Assembly: GCA_046049675.1 (NCBI GenBank)
Contig: JBJORA010000039.1
Location: forward strand, 1-19,922
DNA: 19,922 nt
Origin: CAIXQW01 sp046049675
GTDB lineage: Bacteria; Bacteroidota; Bacteroidia; Chitinophagales; Chitinophagaceae
Direction: 5' to 3'
Shown here: positions 1-7,168 of the stretch, piece by piece
Numbering within the stretch: position 1 is the stretch's first letter
Layout: every line of letters starts with the position of its first letter
Position numbers and translations under genes: made by a program
Notes under the pieces: generated by a model
Database searches by the model: none
The model's input: the letters and a program-made list of their open reading frames with translations, nothing else
What the model was told of the DNA's origin: nothing

Positions 1-703
1 CTACAAATTCGTAAGGTCTATTATCGAAGTCAAAGTCTAATTCAAGTTTCTTGTCCATCACATGGCATACAATAACTTCATGTTTGTTGTAGCGCATATG
101 CTGCAAGGCTTCAATAATCTCGGTAGCATCACCAGCACGATCCAGCATATCGCTAAAGATTACAATCAAACGACGACGTTTGCTGCTCTCTGCTACTTGG
201 TGCAGAATCTGCGCGGTATTTGTGCCTTTGTTTTGTACGTTGTAATTGAGGAGCCTCTCTAGTTCTGTTTTTAGATTGTTGTAATGCGAGGTACTGCTTT
301 TGCATTCTGTACTAAAGTGTACATCTTTATCGTAAAGAATAATACTGCCCGCATCTTGCTGTTTGCGCAATAGTTCTAATATGGCAGCACTTGCAATAGC
401 GCTAAATTGTAGCTTATTGTAATGGACTGGGTTTTCGGGAAAAAGCATGCTGCTGCTTGTATCAATTACAATATGGCAGCGTAAATTGGTTTCTTCCTCA
501 TACTTTTTAATAAACAGCTTGTCGCTTTTGCCATAAACTTTCCAATCGATATGTTTCAAATTATCGCCTTGATTATACAGTCTATGCTCTGCAAATTCTA
601 CACTAAAACCATGGTAGGGGCTCTTGTGCAAGCCAATGATAAAGCCTTCTACCGCCTGCTTGGCTAGCAACTCAATATTCTCTAATTGCAGTTTGTGCTC
701 CAT
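1..703 (-). CDS. DUF58 domain protein (vWA-like), 5' part; runs off left edge
   Basis: The frame is open from an ATG at 703-701 to the window edge, giving 234 residues of an incomplete protein. It begins MEHKLQLENIELLAKQ. The DUF58 core follows at about residues 30-75, with HGFSVEFAEHRLYNQGD, then HIDWKVYGKSDKLFIKKYEEE. Next comes a von Willebrand A-like strand whose DTSSS (residues 81-85) fits the DxSxS metal-site motif, and later a second strand reading RLIVIFSDMLD. DUF58 proteins usually sit beside MoxR AAA+ ATPases and BatA/BatB-type proteins in bacterial envelope-stress or protein-maturation clusters. That would place partner genes to the left of this window, which is inference. The gene diverges from the lipoprotein operon across a 66-base gap. 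The family call is secure; the exact role is unknown. Confidence 0.9.
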   Translation of the reverse strand, partial: MEHKLQLENIELLAKQAVEGFIIGLHKSPYHGFSVEFAEHRLYNQGDNLKHIDWKVYGKSDKLFIKKYEEETNLRCHIVIDTSSSMLFPENPVHYNKLQFSAIASAAILELLRKQQDAGSIILYDKDVHFSTECKSSTSHYNNLKTELERLLNYNVQNKGTNTAQILHQVAESSKRRRLIVIFSDMLDRAGDATEIIEALQHMRYNKHEVIVCHVMDKKLELDFDFDNRPYEFV

Positions 704-741
704 TATTACGGCAATATTAGGCTATTATCCAAAACATGCCC

Positions 742-749
742 TATATTTG
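742..749 (+). promoter_or_regulatory. -7 promoter element (TATATTTG) of the lipoprotein operon
   Basis: TATATTTG is an exact match to the Bacteroidota -7 consensus TAnnTTTG. It ends 20 bases before the ATG at 770, leaving room for a short leader. I see no good TTTG at -33. It lies in the divergent gap shared with the DUF58 gene. Confidence 0.6.
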
Positions 750-769
750 AAAGGTTTTAGAACAAGATT

Positions 770-1012
770 ATGAATAGACTCTTGAGCCTATTAATGCTAT
801 TAATTGTTGTTGCAGCAAGCAGTTGCACACGCGAGTTTGTATGTCAGTGCGAAGTTACCTATACAGGTAGCGATCCGGGACTGCCAGGCAAAAGCTACAA
901 TTCTTACATTGTAAAAGATACCAAGGCCAACGCTGCCAAAAAGTGCGAGGCTAACAGCACAACCGTTACAACTGGTAATGTTACGCTTTCAGAGTCTTGC
1001 AAGTTGTACTAG
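770..1012 (+). CDS. Small cysteine-rich lipoprotein, function unknown
   Basis: This 80-residue protein has a type II signal peptide: basic start MNR, a hydrophobic core to about residue 17, and a lipobox-like AASSC with the lipidated cysteine at C19. The mature part is only 62 residues and carries four further cysteines (C25, C27, C59, C77), an even number that would allow two disulfides. I recognise no domain. It starts 20 bases after a good -7 box and is followed after 6 bases by the MauE/thioredoxin-like gene, so the two are almost certainly co-transcribed. A periplasmic or outer-membrane-anchored protein whose disulfides are made or used by that neighbour is plausible, but this rests on position and cysteine content only. 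Confidence 0.8.
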   Translation: MNRLLSLLMLLIVVAASSCTREFVCQCEVTYTGSDPGLPGKSYNSYIVKDTKANAAKKCEANSTTVTTGNVTLSESCKLY

Positions 1013-1018
1013 TTTAAC

Positions 1019-1990
1019 TTGAAGCTGGTAAAGCAAATATTATTTCCGCTATTAAGTATAGCTGTAGGGGTAGTTTTTATCTATGGTGCTTACGCCAAAA
1101 TGGTAGACATCGAGCCTTTTGAATGGACTATGGCCGAAACAGGCTTATTGTCTTTCGGCGTTTCTAACATTGTAGCCCGTTTATTTATTATTTTAGAATT
1201 TGCACTAGGTGCGCTTATTATTGCGAGCTTCAGCTTGCCGCAGCTAGGCAAAGATGGTAAACTCCGCCATTATACTTACATTATTAGTATGTGGCTAGTT
1301 GGCCTATTTAATTTATACCTGCTGTATATTTTGTTCTCCTATGGCAATAATGGCAATTGCGGCTGCTTTGGTAATATGTTGCAAATGAGCCCACTGGCTG
1401 CTTTAGTAAAAAATATGGGCATCCTCATTGCTTTAGACTTGCTGCATCGTTGGTGGCCGCAGTTCAAATGGGCTTATAACCCGTGGCCGTATATGATTAT
1501 ACTTGTTGCAATGATTACGCGTGTGTTTTTATATACCCCGCCGGATTTCATTTTTCTCAAAGAAAAGCAGGTCATTGCAGAGCCATATAAATTGGACCTT
1601 AGCGGCTTGTATAGAAATGATGGCACTGTGAGTTTGCCTTACGATAGTACAAAAGATAAATTCTTGCTGGTTGTGGTTAGCACACATTGTCAGTTTTGCG
1701 ATAAAGCTGCGCGACGTTTACACAGCATGATGGAAAAGCACAAGAACCTGGCTGTTTTTATGGTCACTAAAAGCGATAGTGTCTCATACAAAGCTTTTAT
1801 AAAAAAGAATATTGCCAATAATATTCCATTTCAATTGCACGATAGTGTGCAATACCTCAATACCTTAGTAGCCAAAGAAAAAGGACTTCCTGTTTTACTT
1901 TGGGTTGATAAAGGCATGGCGGTAAAGCGCAGCAACTATTACAATCTTAATGAGCAGGAACTTGTAGCTTGGAGTAAATCTAACAACTAA
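1019..1990 (+). CDS. MauE/DoxX-like membrane protein with C-terminal thioredoxin-like domain
   Basis: The protein has 323 residues. The N-terminal half has about four to five membrane segments (roughly 6-26, 50-71, 85-107, 123-142, 157-174) and the signature CGCFG at 114-118, typical of MauE/DoxX-related proteins. The C-terminal half (about 185-323) looks like a thioredoxin fold: strand FLLVVVSTHC, active-site-like CQFC (C224, C227) followed by a helix, and GLPVLLW near 289-295 where the cis-proline loop would lie. MauE proteins are linked to disulfide formation in exported proteins, and DoxX-like proteins to redox chemistry in the membrane. The start is TTG at 1019; no in-frame ATG lies between the previous stop and the first membrane segment. 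It sits between the cysteine-rich lipoprotein (6-base gap) and the exonuclease (5-base gap). The fold calls are confident; the disulfide role is inferred. Confidence 0.82.
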   Translation: MKLVKQILFPLLSIAVGVVFIYGAYAKMVDIEPFEWTMAETGLLSFGVSNIVARLFIILEFALGALIIASFSLPQLGKDGKLRHYTYIISMWLVGLFNLYLLYILFSYGNNGNCGCFGNMLQMSPLAALVKNMGILIALDLLHRWWPQFKWAYNPWPYMIILVAMITRVFLYTPPDFIFLKEKQVIAEPYKLDLSGLYRNDGTVSLPYDSTKDKFLLVVVSTHCQFCDKAARRLHSMMEKHKNLAVFMVTKSDSVSYKAFIKKNIANNIPFQLHDSVQYLNTLVAKEKGLPVLLWVDKGMAVKRSNYYNLNEQELVAWSKSNN

Positions 1991-1995
1991 ACAAT

Positions 1996-2763
1996 ATGAA
2001 TCTCAACATCACAAAACCAATTGCTTTTCTTGACTTAGAAACTACAGGCATTAATGTAGCCAAGGATAGAATTTTAGAAATTGCCATTGTAAAGCTTATG
2101 CCCGATGGCAGCGAAAAGAAATTCTATAAGCTCATCAATCCAGAAATGGAAATTCCAGCACAAAGTATAGAAGTGCATGGCATCACCAACGAAAAAGTAA
2201 AAAGCGAACCTAGCTTTAAGGAAGTTGCCAACGATATCAAGCAGTTTATAGAAGGTTGCGACCTTGCTGGTTATAACAGCAATCGTTTTGACATACCGCT
2301 TTTGTTTGAAGAATTTGCACGTGTTGGTATTCAAGTAGATTTAAAAAGCAGAAGGCAAGTAGATGTTGCACAAATTTTCATGAAAATGGAACGTCGTACA
2401 TTGGAGGCAGCGTACCAATTTTATTGTGGCAAAAAGTTAGATGGTGCCCATAGTGCTGTGAATGATGTAGAGGCTACAAAAGAAATTTTGTTGGCACAAT
2501 TAGACCGTTATAACGAATTGCAAAATGATGTTGAGTATTTGCATAATTTCAGCAAGGGCGAAGACTTTGCCGACTTTAGCAGACGCATTAAATTAGTCAA
2601 TAGCGAGCCGTACTTCAACTTTGGTAAGTACAAGGATATTGCAGTAAAAGAGATATTTGCAAAAGAGCCAAGCTACTACGATTGGATGATGCGTGGCGAC
2701 TTTGCAGCAGATACTAAGCAAGTCATCAGTGAAATCTACACCAAACTAAAACTAAAAAAGTAA
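1996..2763 (+). CDS. DnaQ-like DEDDh 3'-5' exonuclease with ExoX-type C-terminal domain
   Basis: This 255-residue protein carries all exonuclease motifs: ExoI FLDLETTG (D13, E15), ExoII YNSNRFDIP (D99) and ExoIII AHSAVNDVEAT (H152, D157). The histidine spacing marks it as DEDDh. After a helical linker, residues about 206-250 (YFNFGKYKDIAVKEIF, then YYDWMM) resemble the small C-terminal domain of exodeoxyribonuclease X-like proteins. Family members remove 3' nucleotides from DNA or RNA as the Pol III epsilon subunit, ExoX or RNase T. With no polymerase or helicase domain, a free-standing repair or clean-up exonuclease fits better than the replicative proofreader. It is the third gene of the lipoprotein operon, 5 bases after the membrane protein, with no obvious functional tie to it. 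Confidence 0.9.
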   Translation: MNLNITKPIAFLDLETTGINVAKDRILEIAIVKLMPDGSEKKFYKLINPEMEIPAQSIEVHGITNEKVKSEPSFKEVANDIKQFIEGCDLAGYNSNRFDIPLLFEEFARVGIQVDLKSRRQVDVAQIFMKMERRTLEAAYQFYCGKKLDGAHSAVNDVEATKEILLAQLDRYNELQNDVEYLHNFSKGEDFADFSRRIKLVNSEPYFNFGKYKDIAVKEIFAKEPSYYDWMMRGDFAADTKQVISEIYTKLKLKK

Positions 2764-2805
2764 TTAAAATTAATCGAATAGCTAAGCCAAGCAAAGGCTT
2801 TGCGT

Positions 2806-2813
2806 TACATTTG
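2806..2813 (+). promoter_or_regulatory. -7 promoter element (TACATTTG) upstream of the glycosyltransferase
   Basis: TACATTTG matches TAnnTTTG exactly and ends 20 bases before the TTG start at 2834, the same distance as for the lipoprotein gene. It suggests that 2834-4459 is a separate unit from the preceding operon. No convincing -33 TTTG is visible at the right distance. Confidence 0.55.
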
Positions 2814-2833
2814 CTGCCACAGCGCATTTCATT

Positions 2834-3541
2834 TTGAAGAAACTGGTTATCATACCAACCTACAACGAGAAGGAGAATATTGAAAAAATAATCCGTCAAG
2901 TCATGAGCTATAGCACCGGCTATCATATGCTTATTGTAGACGATGGTAGCCCCGATGGCACTGCTCAAATCGTAAAAAGTTTACAGCCTCAATTAGATAA
3001 TCGCCTTCACTTACTGGAGAGAAGCGGTAAATTGGGTTTAGGCACAGCTTATATTGCAGGTTTCAAATGGGCATTAGCCAATGCTTACGACTTTGTCTTT
3101 GAAATGGATGCGGACTTTAGCCACAATCCCGACGATTTGGATCGTTTGCTTGCAGCCTGTGAAACAGGTGGGGCAGATGTGAGTGTAGGCAGCCGTTATA
3201 CAAAAGGTGGTAAAATAGAAAACTGGCCATTTATTCGCAAGCTTATCAGCTATGGCGGCAGTGTTTATAGTAGGCTCATTTTGCTCTTTCCCGTAAAAGA
3301 TACAACCGCAGGCTTTATTTGCTATAAGCGCCGTGTATTAGAGAATTTAGCATTAGATAAAATACAATTTATAGGCTACGCTTTTCAAATTGAAATGAAA
3401 TACCGATCGCATCGACAAGGCTTTAAGGTGGTAGAAGTACCTATTACCTTTGTAGACCGCAAAGAAGGTACGAGTAAAATGAGCAAGGGCATTGTAAAAG
3501 AAGCCATGTATGGTGTATGGCAAATGCGTAAATTTAAGTAG
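2834..3541 (+). CDS. Polyprenol-phosphate mannosyltransferase-like GT2 glycosyltransferase
   Basis: The 235-residue protein matches the dolichol-phosphate mannose synthase type of family 2 glycosyltransferases: PTYNEKENIEKII at 8-20, VDDGSPDGTA at 35-44, the nucleotide-sugar DAD motif in FEMDADFSHNPDDL (92-94), GSRYTKGG at 119-126, DTTAGFICYKR at 156-166, and VPITFVDRKEGTSKM near 202-216. It ends soon after this, lacking the membrane segments or GtrA-like domain of longer relatives, so it is a soluble or peripheral enzyme. The family transfers a sugar from GDP- or UDP-sugar to a polyprenyl phosphate at the inner membrane for envelope glycan or glycoprotein synthesis. The exact sugar cannot be read. 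TTG at 2834 is the only start that preserves the KKLVIIPTYNE N-terminus. EamA follows after 12 bases. Confidence 0.9.
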   Translation: MKKLVIIPTYNEKENIEKIIRQVMSYSTGYHMLIVDDGSPDGTAQIVKSLQPQLDNRLHLLERSGKLGLGTAYIAGFKWALANAYDFVFEMDADFSHNPDDLDRLLAACETGGADVSVGSRYTKGGKIENWPFIRKLISYGGSVYSRLILLFPVKDTTAGFICYKRRVLENLALDKIQFIGYAFQIEMKYRSHRQGFKVVEVPITFVDRKEGTSKMSKGIVKEAMYGVWQMRKFK

Positions 3542-3553
3542 TAGCGCAGCCAA

Positions 3554-4459
3554 GTGTTTTACAGCGACAATCAAACTACCAAGCAAGCATTACTAAAAAT
3601 GCACCTCGCAACTTTTTTGTGGGGCTTTACAGGCATTTTAGGCAGAGCCATCAATGTTGGTGAATACTATTTGGTATTGTATCGCATGGTGCTTACCGCG
3701 TTAATACTTTTTATAATGCTAAAAGCTGGGGGCACTTTTCAAGCGGTGAAAGGTAAAGCCTTTTTGAAACTGGTTGGTATTGGTGGCATTATCGCCATTC
3801 ACTGGCTAGCATTTTATGGAAGTATTAAGTATGCCAATGCTAGTATCGCCCTTGTATGCTTGAGCACAAGTGGTATTTATACGGCTATCTTAGAGCCGCT
3901 TGTTTTTGGCAAGAAAATTGCTGCGCGTGAAATTTTTGTGAGTGTGCTAGCCATTTTTGGCATGTATTTGATTTACACTTTTGAAACAAAGTACACCGTT
4001 GGCATTATTTATGGCTTAATAAGTGCGCTGCTTGCAAGCGTATTTAGTGTACTTAATAAAACAGTTGTAGCAGAGCACGAGCCGCAGCATATGGCCATGT
4101 ACGAAATCGGTACTGGTTCTTTGGTTCTTTTGCTAGTAGGACCTTTATATGTGCATTTCTTTCCTCAACACAATGCAATTCCTAGCGCTTTGGATTGGTT
4201 GTTTTTGTTTCTATTAAGTTTTTTCTGCACCGTTATTGGTCAAAGCTTGGCGCTAAGTGCGTTAAAGAAGCTTAGTACTTTTACAGCAGTGCTTACGGTA
4301 AACCTAGAGCCTGTATATGGTATTGCCTTAGCATTTATTGTATATAAAGAGAACAAAGGCCTAACACCATACTTCTATTGGGGTATTGCAGTTATTGCGC
4401 TAAGTGTACTTGCACACATGTATTTTGTGTGGCGCCAATCTAAGTTAGTCAAGTCTTAA
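3554..4459 (+). CDS. EamA/DMT-family transporter
   Basis: This is a 301-residue integral membrane protein with about ten hydrophobic helices arranged as two repeats, as usual for EamA (drug/metabolite transporter superfamily). The start of each repeat is recognisable: MHLATFLWGFTGILGR with VLYRMVLTALIL in the first, and GLISALLASVFSVLNKTVV in the second. The end is basic (WRQSKLVKS). Family members export or import small metabolites such as amino acids or nucleosides; the substrate cannot be inferred. GTG at 3554 gives a 15-residue polar lead-in. An ATG at 3599, just before the first helix, is the alternative start. It lies 12 bases after the glycosyltransferase gene and is probably co-transcribed with it. 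Confidence 0.88.
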   Translation: MFYSDNQTTKQALLKMHLATFLWGFTGILGRAINVGEYYLVLYRMVLTALILFIMLKAGGTFQAVKGKAFLKLVGIGGIIAIHWLAFYGSIKYANASIALVCLSTSGIYTAILEPLVFGKKIAAREIFVSVLAIFGMYLIYTFETKYTVGIIYGLISALLASVFSVLNKTVVAEHEPQHMAMYEIGTGSLVLLLVGPLYVHFFPQHNAIPSALDWLFLFLLSFFCTVIGQSLALSALKKLSTFTAVLTVNLEPVYGIALAFIVYKENKGLTPYFYWGIAVIALSVLAHMYFVWRQSKLVKS

Positions 4460-4468
4460 TGTACTTTA

Positions 4469-4500
4469 TTAGCCCGCGATAGTTTTCTGCATTACTTTTG
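4469..4500 (+). promoter_or_regulatory. Promoter of yceI lipoprotein, -7 box TACTTTTG at 4493-4500
   Basis: TACTTTTG is an exact TAnnTTTG match. A weak -33 candidate, TTAG at 4469-4472, lies 20 bases upstream. Only four bases (CGCC) separate the -7 box from the ATG at 4505, so transcription would start at or within about two bases of the start codon, giving a leaderless or nearly leaderless mRNA. Confidence 0.6.
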
Positions 4501-4504
4501 CGCC

Positions 4505-5143
4505 ATGAAAAATTTTATTTTATTAGCAGCAGCATCAGTGGTGCTTTACAGCTGCGGTGAAAGCGTTAGCGGCGACAAAGCAACAACTCAAGAAGCACAA
4601 GCAGCAAGTACAACTACTGCAGGTGCAGCAACTTACAACGTAGATGGCGCAACAAGTAAATTGGCTTGGGCTGGTACAGGTGTAGGTCATGGTCACAATG
4701 GTACATTCAAGATTAGTAATGGTACACTAAATGTAGATGGTGGTAAGATTACTGCTGGTACATTTGATATTGATGTTAAGAGCATGGCAGCAAGCGATGT
4801 TCAAGGTGAAGAAGCAAAGAAATTAATTGGTCACATGTTGAGCGATGATTTCTTTAAGGCAGAAAAATTTCCAACAGCGAAGTTTGTTATTACTAGCGTA
4901 GCTGAAGCAAAAGATAGCAATGCAAATGCAACAATCAGTGGTAACCTTACATTGTTAGATAGCACAGTAAACGTTACATTCCCTGCAAATGTTACAACTA
5001 GCGATGCTGGTGTTTCTGCAAAAGCTAAGTTCGTTATCGACCGTACAAAGTGGGGTATGAAGTATGGCAACGATAAGAGCCTAGGAGACAAGTTCATCAG
5101 CCCAGAAGTTGGCATTGAGCTTGACATTAATGCTAAGAAATAA
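4505..5143 (+). CDS. YceI family lipoprotein
   Basis: The protein has 212 residues. A lipoprotein signal peptide (MKNFILLAAASVVLYSC, lipid-modified C17) is followed by a low-complexity Ala/Thr/Gln linker to about residue 43. The YceI beta-barrel domain then fills the rest: NVDGATSKLAWAGTG, GHNGTFKIS, a conserved block around DDFFKAEKFPTAKF, a GNLTLLDSTVNVTF strand, and the closing IDRTKWGMKYG. YceI proteins have a lipocalin-like barrel that binds long isoprenoid or amphipathic ligands in the periplasm. The lipoprotein form would be anchored in the inner or outer membrane. It appears to be a single-gene unit, with its own -7 box just before the ATG and a strong terminator after it. A second YceI gene without a signal peptide lies at 7169. 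Confidence 0.92.
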   Translation: MKNFILLAAASVVLYSCGESVSGDKATTQEAQAASTTTAGAATYNVDGATSKLAWAGTGVGHGHNGTFKISNGTLNVDGGKITAGTFDIDVKSMAASDVQGEEAKKLIGHMLSDDFFKAEKFPTAKFVITSVAEAKDSNANATISGNLTLLDSTVNVTFPANVTTSDAGVSAKAKFVIDRTKWGMKYGNDKSLGDKFISPEVGIELDINAKK

Positions 5144-5169
5144 TTTTACACAAATAATCACAATTTTAG

Positions 5170-5205
5170 AAATGCCGTGCCGAGAGGTGCGGCATTTTAT
5201 TTTTG
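5170..5205 (+). terminator. Intrinsic terminator after the yceI lipoprotein gene
   Basis: The arms AAATGCCG (5170-5177) and CGGCATTT (5190-5197) pair perfectly. The inner bases TGCC/GGTG extend the stem to about 12 pairs with two G-T wobbles, closing on a GAGA tetraloop (5182-5185). A T-rich tail follows (TTTATTTTT). Confidence 0.85.
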
Positions 5206-5323
5206 TATACAAGCTGGTCAGCTGCTTGCTATTATGAATAATCCTATTGCTCTTAACTACTGTCAATTGCTATGTAATTCTCAAATAGTGTGCATTAGGT
5301 GCGGTCATTAAGCTTATTGCTAT

Positions 5324-5331
5324 TAAATTTG
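5324..5331 (+). promoter_or_regulatory. -7 promoter element (TAAATTTG) of terC
   Basis: This is an exact TAnnTTTG match ending 22 bases before the ATG at 5354, downstream of the yceI terminator. It fits an independent promoter. No TTTG is evident at -33. Confidence 0.5.
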
Positions 5332-5353
5332 AAGCCTAAATTTATTTAGCTTT

Positions 5354-6052
5354 ATGATGGATGCAATCATTCCTTTGATTTCTCTAATTGCATTAGAAGT
5401 TATTCTAGGCATAGATAATATTATTTTCATATCAATCCTTGCAGATAAACTGCCAGAAGAGCAAAGACCAAAGTTGCGCTACTGGGGTATCGGTCTTGCC
5501 ATGGTTATGCGCTTGGGTCTATTAGCCTTTATAAGTTGGATTCTTAAATTAGATAAAACGCTATTTACACTTTTTGACACCGATTTTTCTGGCAAAGGAT
5601 TAATCCTTATTTTGGGTGGTATTTTTTTAATCTACAAGAGCACAAAAGAAATTTATCACAAGTCAGAAATTGCTAATGAATCTTCTCCGTCAGTTCCGAA
5701 AACAAGTACTTTCAGTCGCTTGCTTACCGAAGTAATAATATTAGATCTTGTATTTTCTATAGATTCGATTATTACGGCTGTTGGTATGGTGTCTCAACTG
5801 TGGGTCATGTATACTGCAGTTATCGTTACAGTGCTCATAATGCTTTTTGCCGCTAAGCCAATCAGCGAGTTCATCAGAAGACATCCCTCATTTAAAATTT
5901 TGGCTTTGTGCTTCCTCATGATTATTGGTATATCGCTTATCGCGGAAGGCTTTCATTTTGAAATACCAAAAGGCTATATCTATTTCTCAATGGCGTTTGC
6001 GTTTATTGTAGATCTGATTCAAATGAAAACAGTAAAGCCGGCAAAGCAGTAA
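5354..6052 (+). CDS. TerC family integral membrane protein
   Basis: The 232-residue membrane protein has about seven hydrophobic helices. It contains the acidic intramembrane motifs of TerC proteins: LEVILGIDNIIF (E15, D21) in the first helix and LDLVFSIDSIITAVG (D131, D137) midway. These acidic residues probably form the ion pathway. TerC relatives include tellurite-resistance proteins and manganese exporters that help metallate exported enzymes, so metal-ion export is the best guess here. The protein lacks the CBS and CorC domains of larger relatives. Two consecutive ATGs (5354 and 5357) are possible starts. It appears to be a single-gene unit with a -7 box 22 bases upstream. I see no yybP-ykoY-like manganese riboswitch in the gap before it. 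Confidence 0.92.
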   Translation: MMDAIIPLISLIALEVILGIDNIIFISILADKLPEEQRPKLRYWGIGLAMVMRLGLLAFISWILKLDKTLFTLFDTDFSGKGLILILGGIFLIYKSTKEIYHKSEIANESSPSVPKTSTFSRLLTEVIILDLVFSIDSIITAVGMVSQLWVMYTAVIVTVLIMLFAAKPISEFIRRHPSFKILALCFLMIIGISLIAEGFHFEIPKGYIYFSMAFAFIVDLIQMKTVKPAKQ

Positions 6053-6216
6053 TTCTAAATTGGTCGCTGGTGGCTCACTTTAACACTGCTAATTGCCAAA
6101 CTTGTATTTTTTTTCAGCGAATACATGGGTGCCAATCGTAAGCTTTAATATGTGATTCACGCATTTTGAACCTCATCACTGCAAGGAAGCGCAGCATAAA
6201 ATTGTAATTTTACCAA
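6053..6216 (+). other. Gap between terC and the AraC gene, no gene seen
   Basis: This 164-base stretch holds a run of eight T (6107-6114) without a clear hairpin in front of it, so I do not call a terminator. It ends in the TAATTTTA box described separately. No coding or RNA signal is visible. Confidence 0.5.
6205..6212 (+). promoter_or_regulatory. Possible -7 element (TAATTTTA) of the AraC-family gene
   Basis: It matches TAnnTTTG at all fixed positions except the last. It sits exactly four bases before the GTG start at 6217, the same spacing as at the yceI lipoprotein and MFS genes. No -33 element is recognisable, so this is tentative. Confidence 0.35.
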
Positions 6217-7095
6217 GTGAAAGATTTATTTCCAAAGTACACCATCGGTCACTTCATTAACCAGCCTTCCAACAATACGGAGTTTGAAATAATGGAGTTT
6301 CATAAAATGGAAGAGCCAGATGTAGATGACGTACATAAGCACACTTTTTATGAAATACTTTGGACAGAAAAGGGTAGTAGCAAGCAAACCATAGACTACA
6401 AAGAGTATAAGGTATTGCCAAATAGTTTATTCTTTATCTCGCCCAATCAAGTGCATCGGTTTGAAGAATGGAAACCGCTAGTGGGTGGCACAATCTTGTT
6501 TACCGAAGATTTTTTCTTGATGAATCAATACAATAAAGACAAATTGTTTGAGTTAGGCTTTTTGGACAACTTTTATGCCAACCCTTGTATTCAATTAGAT
6601 AAAAAGAAATTTCAAGAAGTAAAACGTACTATCGATTTAATGATAGCTGAGCATGCAAGGCAAGATAGAAGTGTTGCTATTTCGCAATCGTTGCTGCATA
6701 TTCTACTCAATCAAGTGCAGCGCTTTGTAGATACCCAAGCTAGCGCCTCTAAAAAGTACTTGGTGTTATATAAACAGTTTAAAAATTTATTGGATCAGCA
6801 TTTTGCAGAAAATTACAACGCGTCATTTTATGCTGAACAATTATTTATTACGCCTCATCACTTAAATGTAGTAAGTAAAAGTGTTACCAATAAAACAGCC
6901 ACTGAAGTAATTAGGTCACGCAGTATACTAGAAGCAAAGCGAATGCTCAGTTATACAGATTATACAATAAATGAAATTGCTGCAAGGTTAAATTACTTTG
7001 ATAGTTCTTACTTCGCAAAGTTATTTAAGGCAGAAACAAAAAGCACACCTTTGGCCTTTAGGGCAGAAATGTCCGAAAAATACCGAACAAGGTAA
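6217..7095 (+). CDS. AraC-family transcriptional regulator
   Basis: The 292-residue protein has an N-terminal cupin-like sensing domain (about 20-110, with HKHTFYEILW at 40-49 and FFISPNQVHRFE at 72-83) and a C-terminal AraC/XylS double helix-turn-helix domain (about 184-285). The first HTH is around SFYAEQLFITPHHLNVVSK. The second is around YTINEIAARLNYFDSSYFAKLFK, ending in the family-typical TPLAFR. Proteins of this type bind a small effector and activate nearby promoters. The gene precedes a YceI gene and an SDR gene on the same strand (73-base gap), so it may regulate or be co-transcribed with them. The start is GTG at 6217; the next in-frame ATG (MEFHKM) would cut into the cupin. Confidence 0.92.
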   Translation: MKDLFPKYTIGHFINQPSNNTEFEIMEFHKMEEPDVDDVHKHTFYEILWTEKGSSKQTIDYKEYKVLPNSLFFISPNQVHRFEEWKPLVGGTILFTEDFFLMNQYNKDKLFELGFLDNFYANPCIQLDKKKFQEVKRTIDLMIAEHARQDRSVAISQSLLHILLNQVQRFVDTQASASKKYLVLYKQFKNLLDQHFAENYNASFYAEQLFITPHHLNVVSKSVTNKTATEVIRSRSILEAKRMLSYTDYTINEIAARLNYFDSSYFAKLFKAETKSTPLAFRAEMSEKYRTR

Positions 7096-7128
7096 ATTCT
7101 ACTCTAGTGTAAGATACAAGTCCATGGG

Positions 7129-7136
7129 ATCTTTGC
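7129..7136 (+). promoter_or_regulatory. Weak -7-like element (GATCTTTG) before the yceI-SDR pair
   Basis: It matches TAnnTTTG at all fixed positions except the first base and ends 32 bases before the ATG at 7169. It may let the YceI-SDR pair be transcribed separately from the AraC-type gene. The match is weak and could be chance. Confidence 0.25.
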
Positions 7137-7168
7137 ATTGTAATTAAAACAAGTAAAAAATTTAGACA

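Noticed and set aside
5206..5353. Possible manganese riboswitch (yybP-ykoY type) before terC
   Set aside because: TerC genes in other phyla carry one, but I see none of its conserved paired G/C segments here; only a -7 box is supported.
6101..6119. T-run (6107-6114) as a terC terminator
   Set aside because: No stem of useful length precedes the run; only CGCTG/CAGCG far apart could pair.
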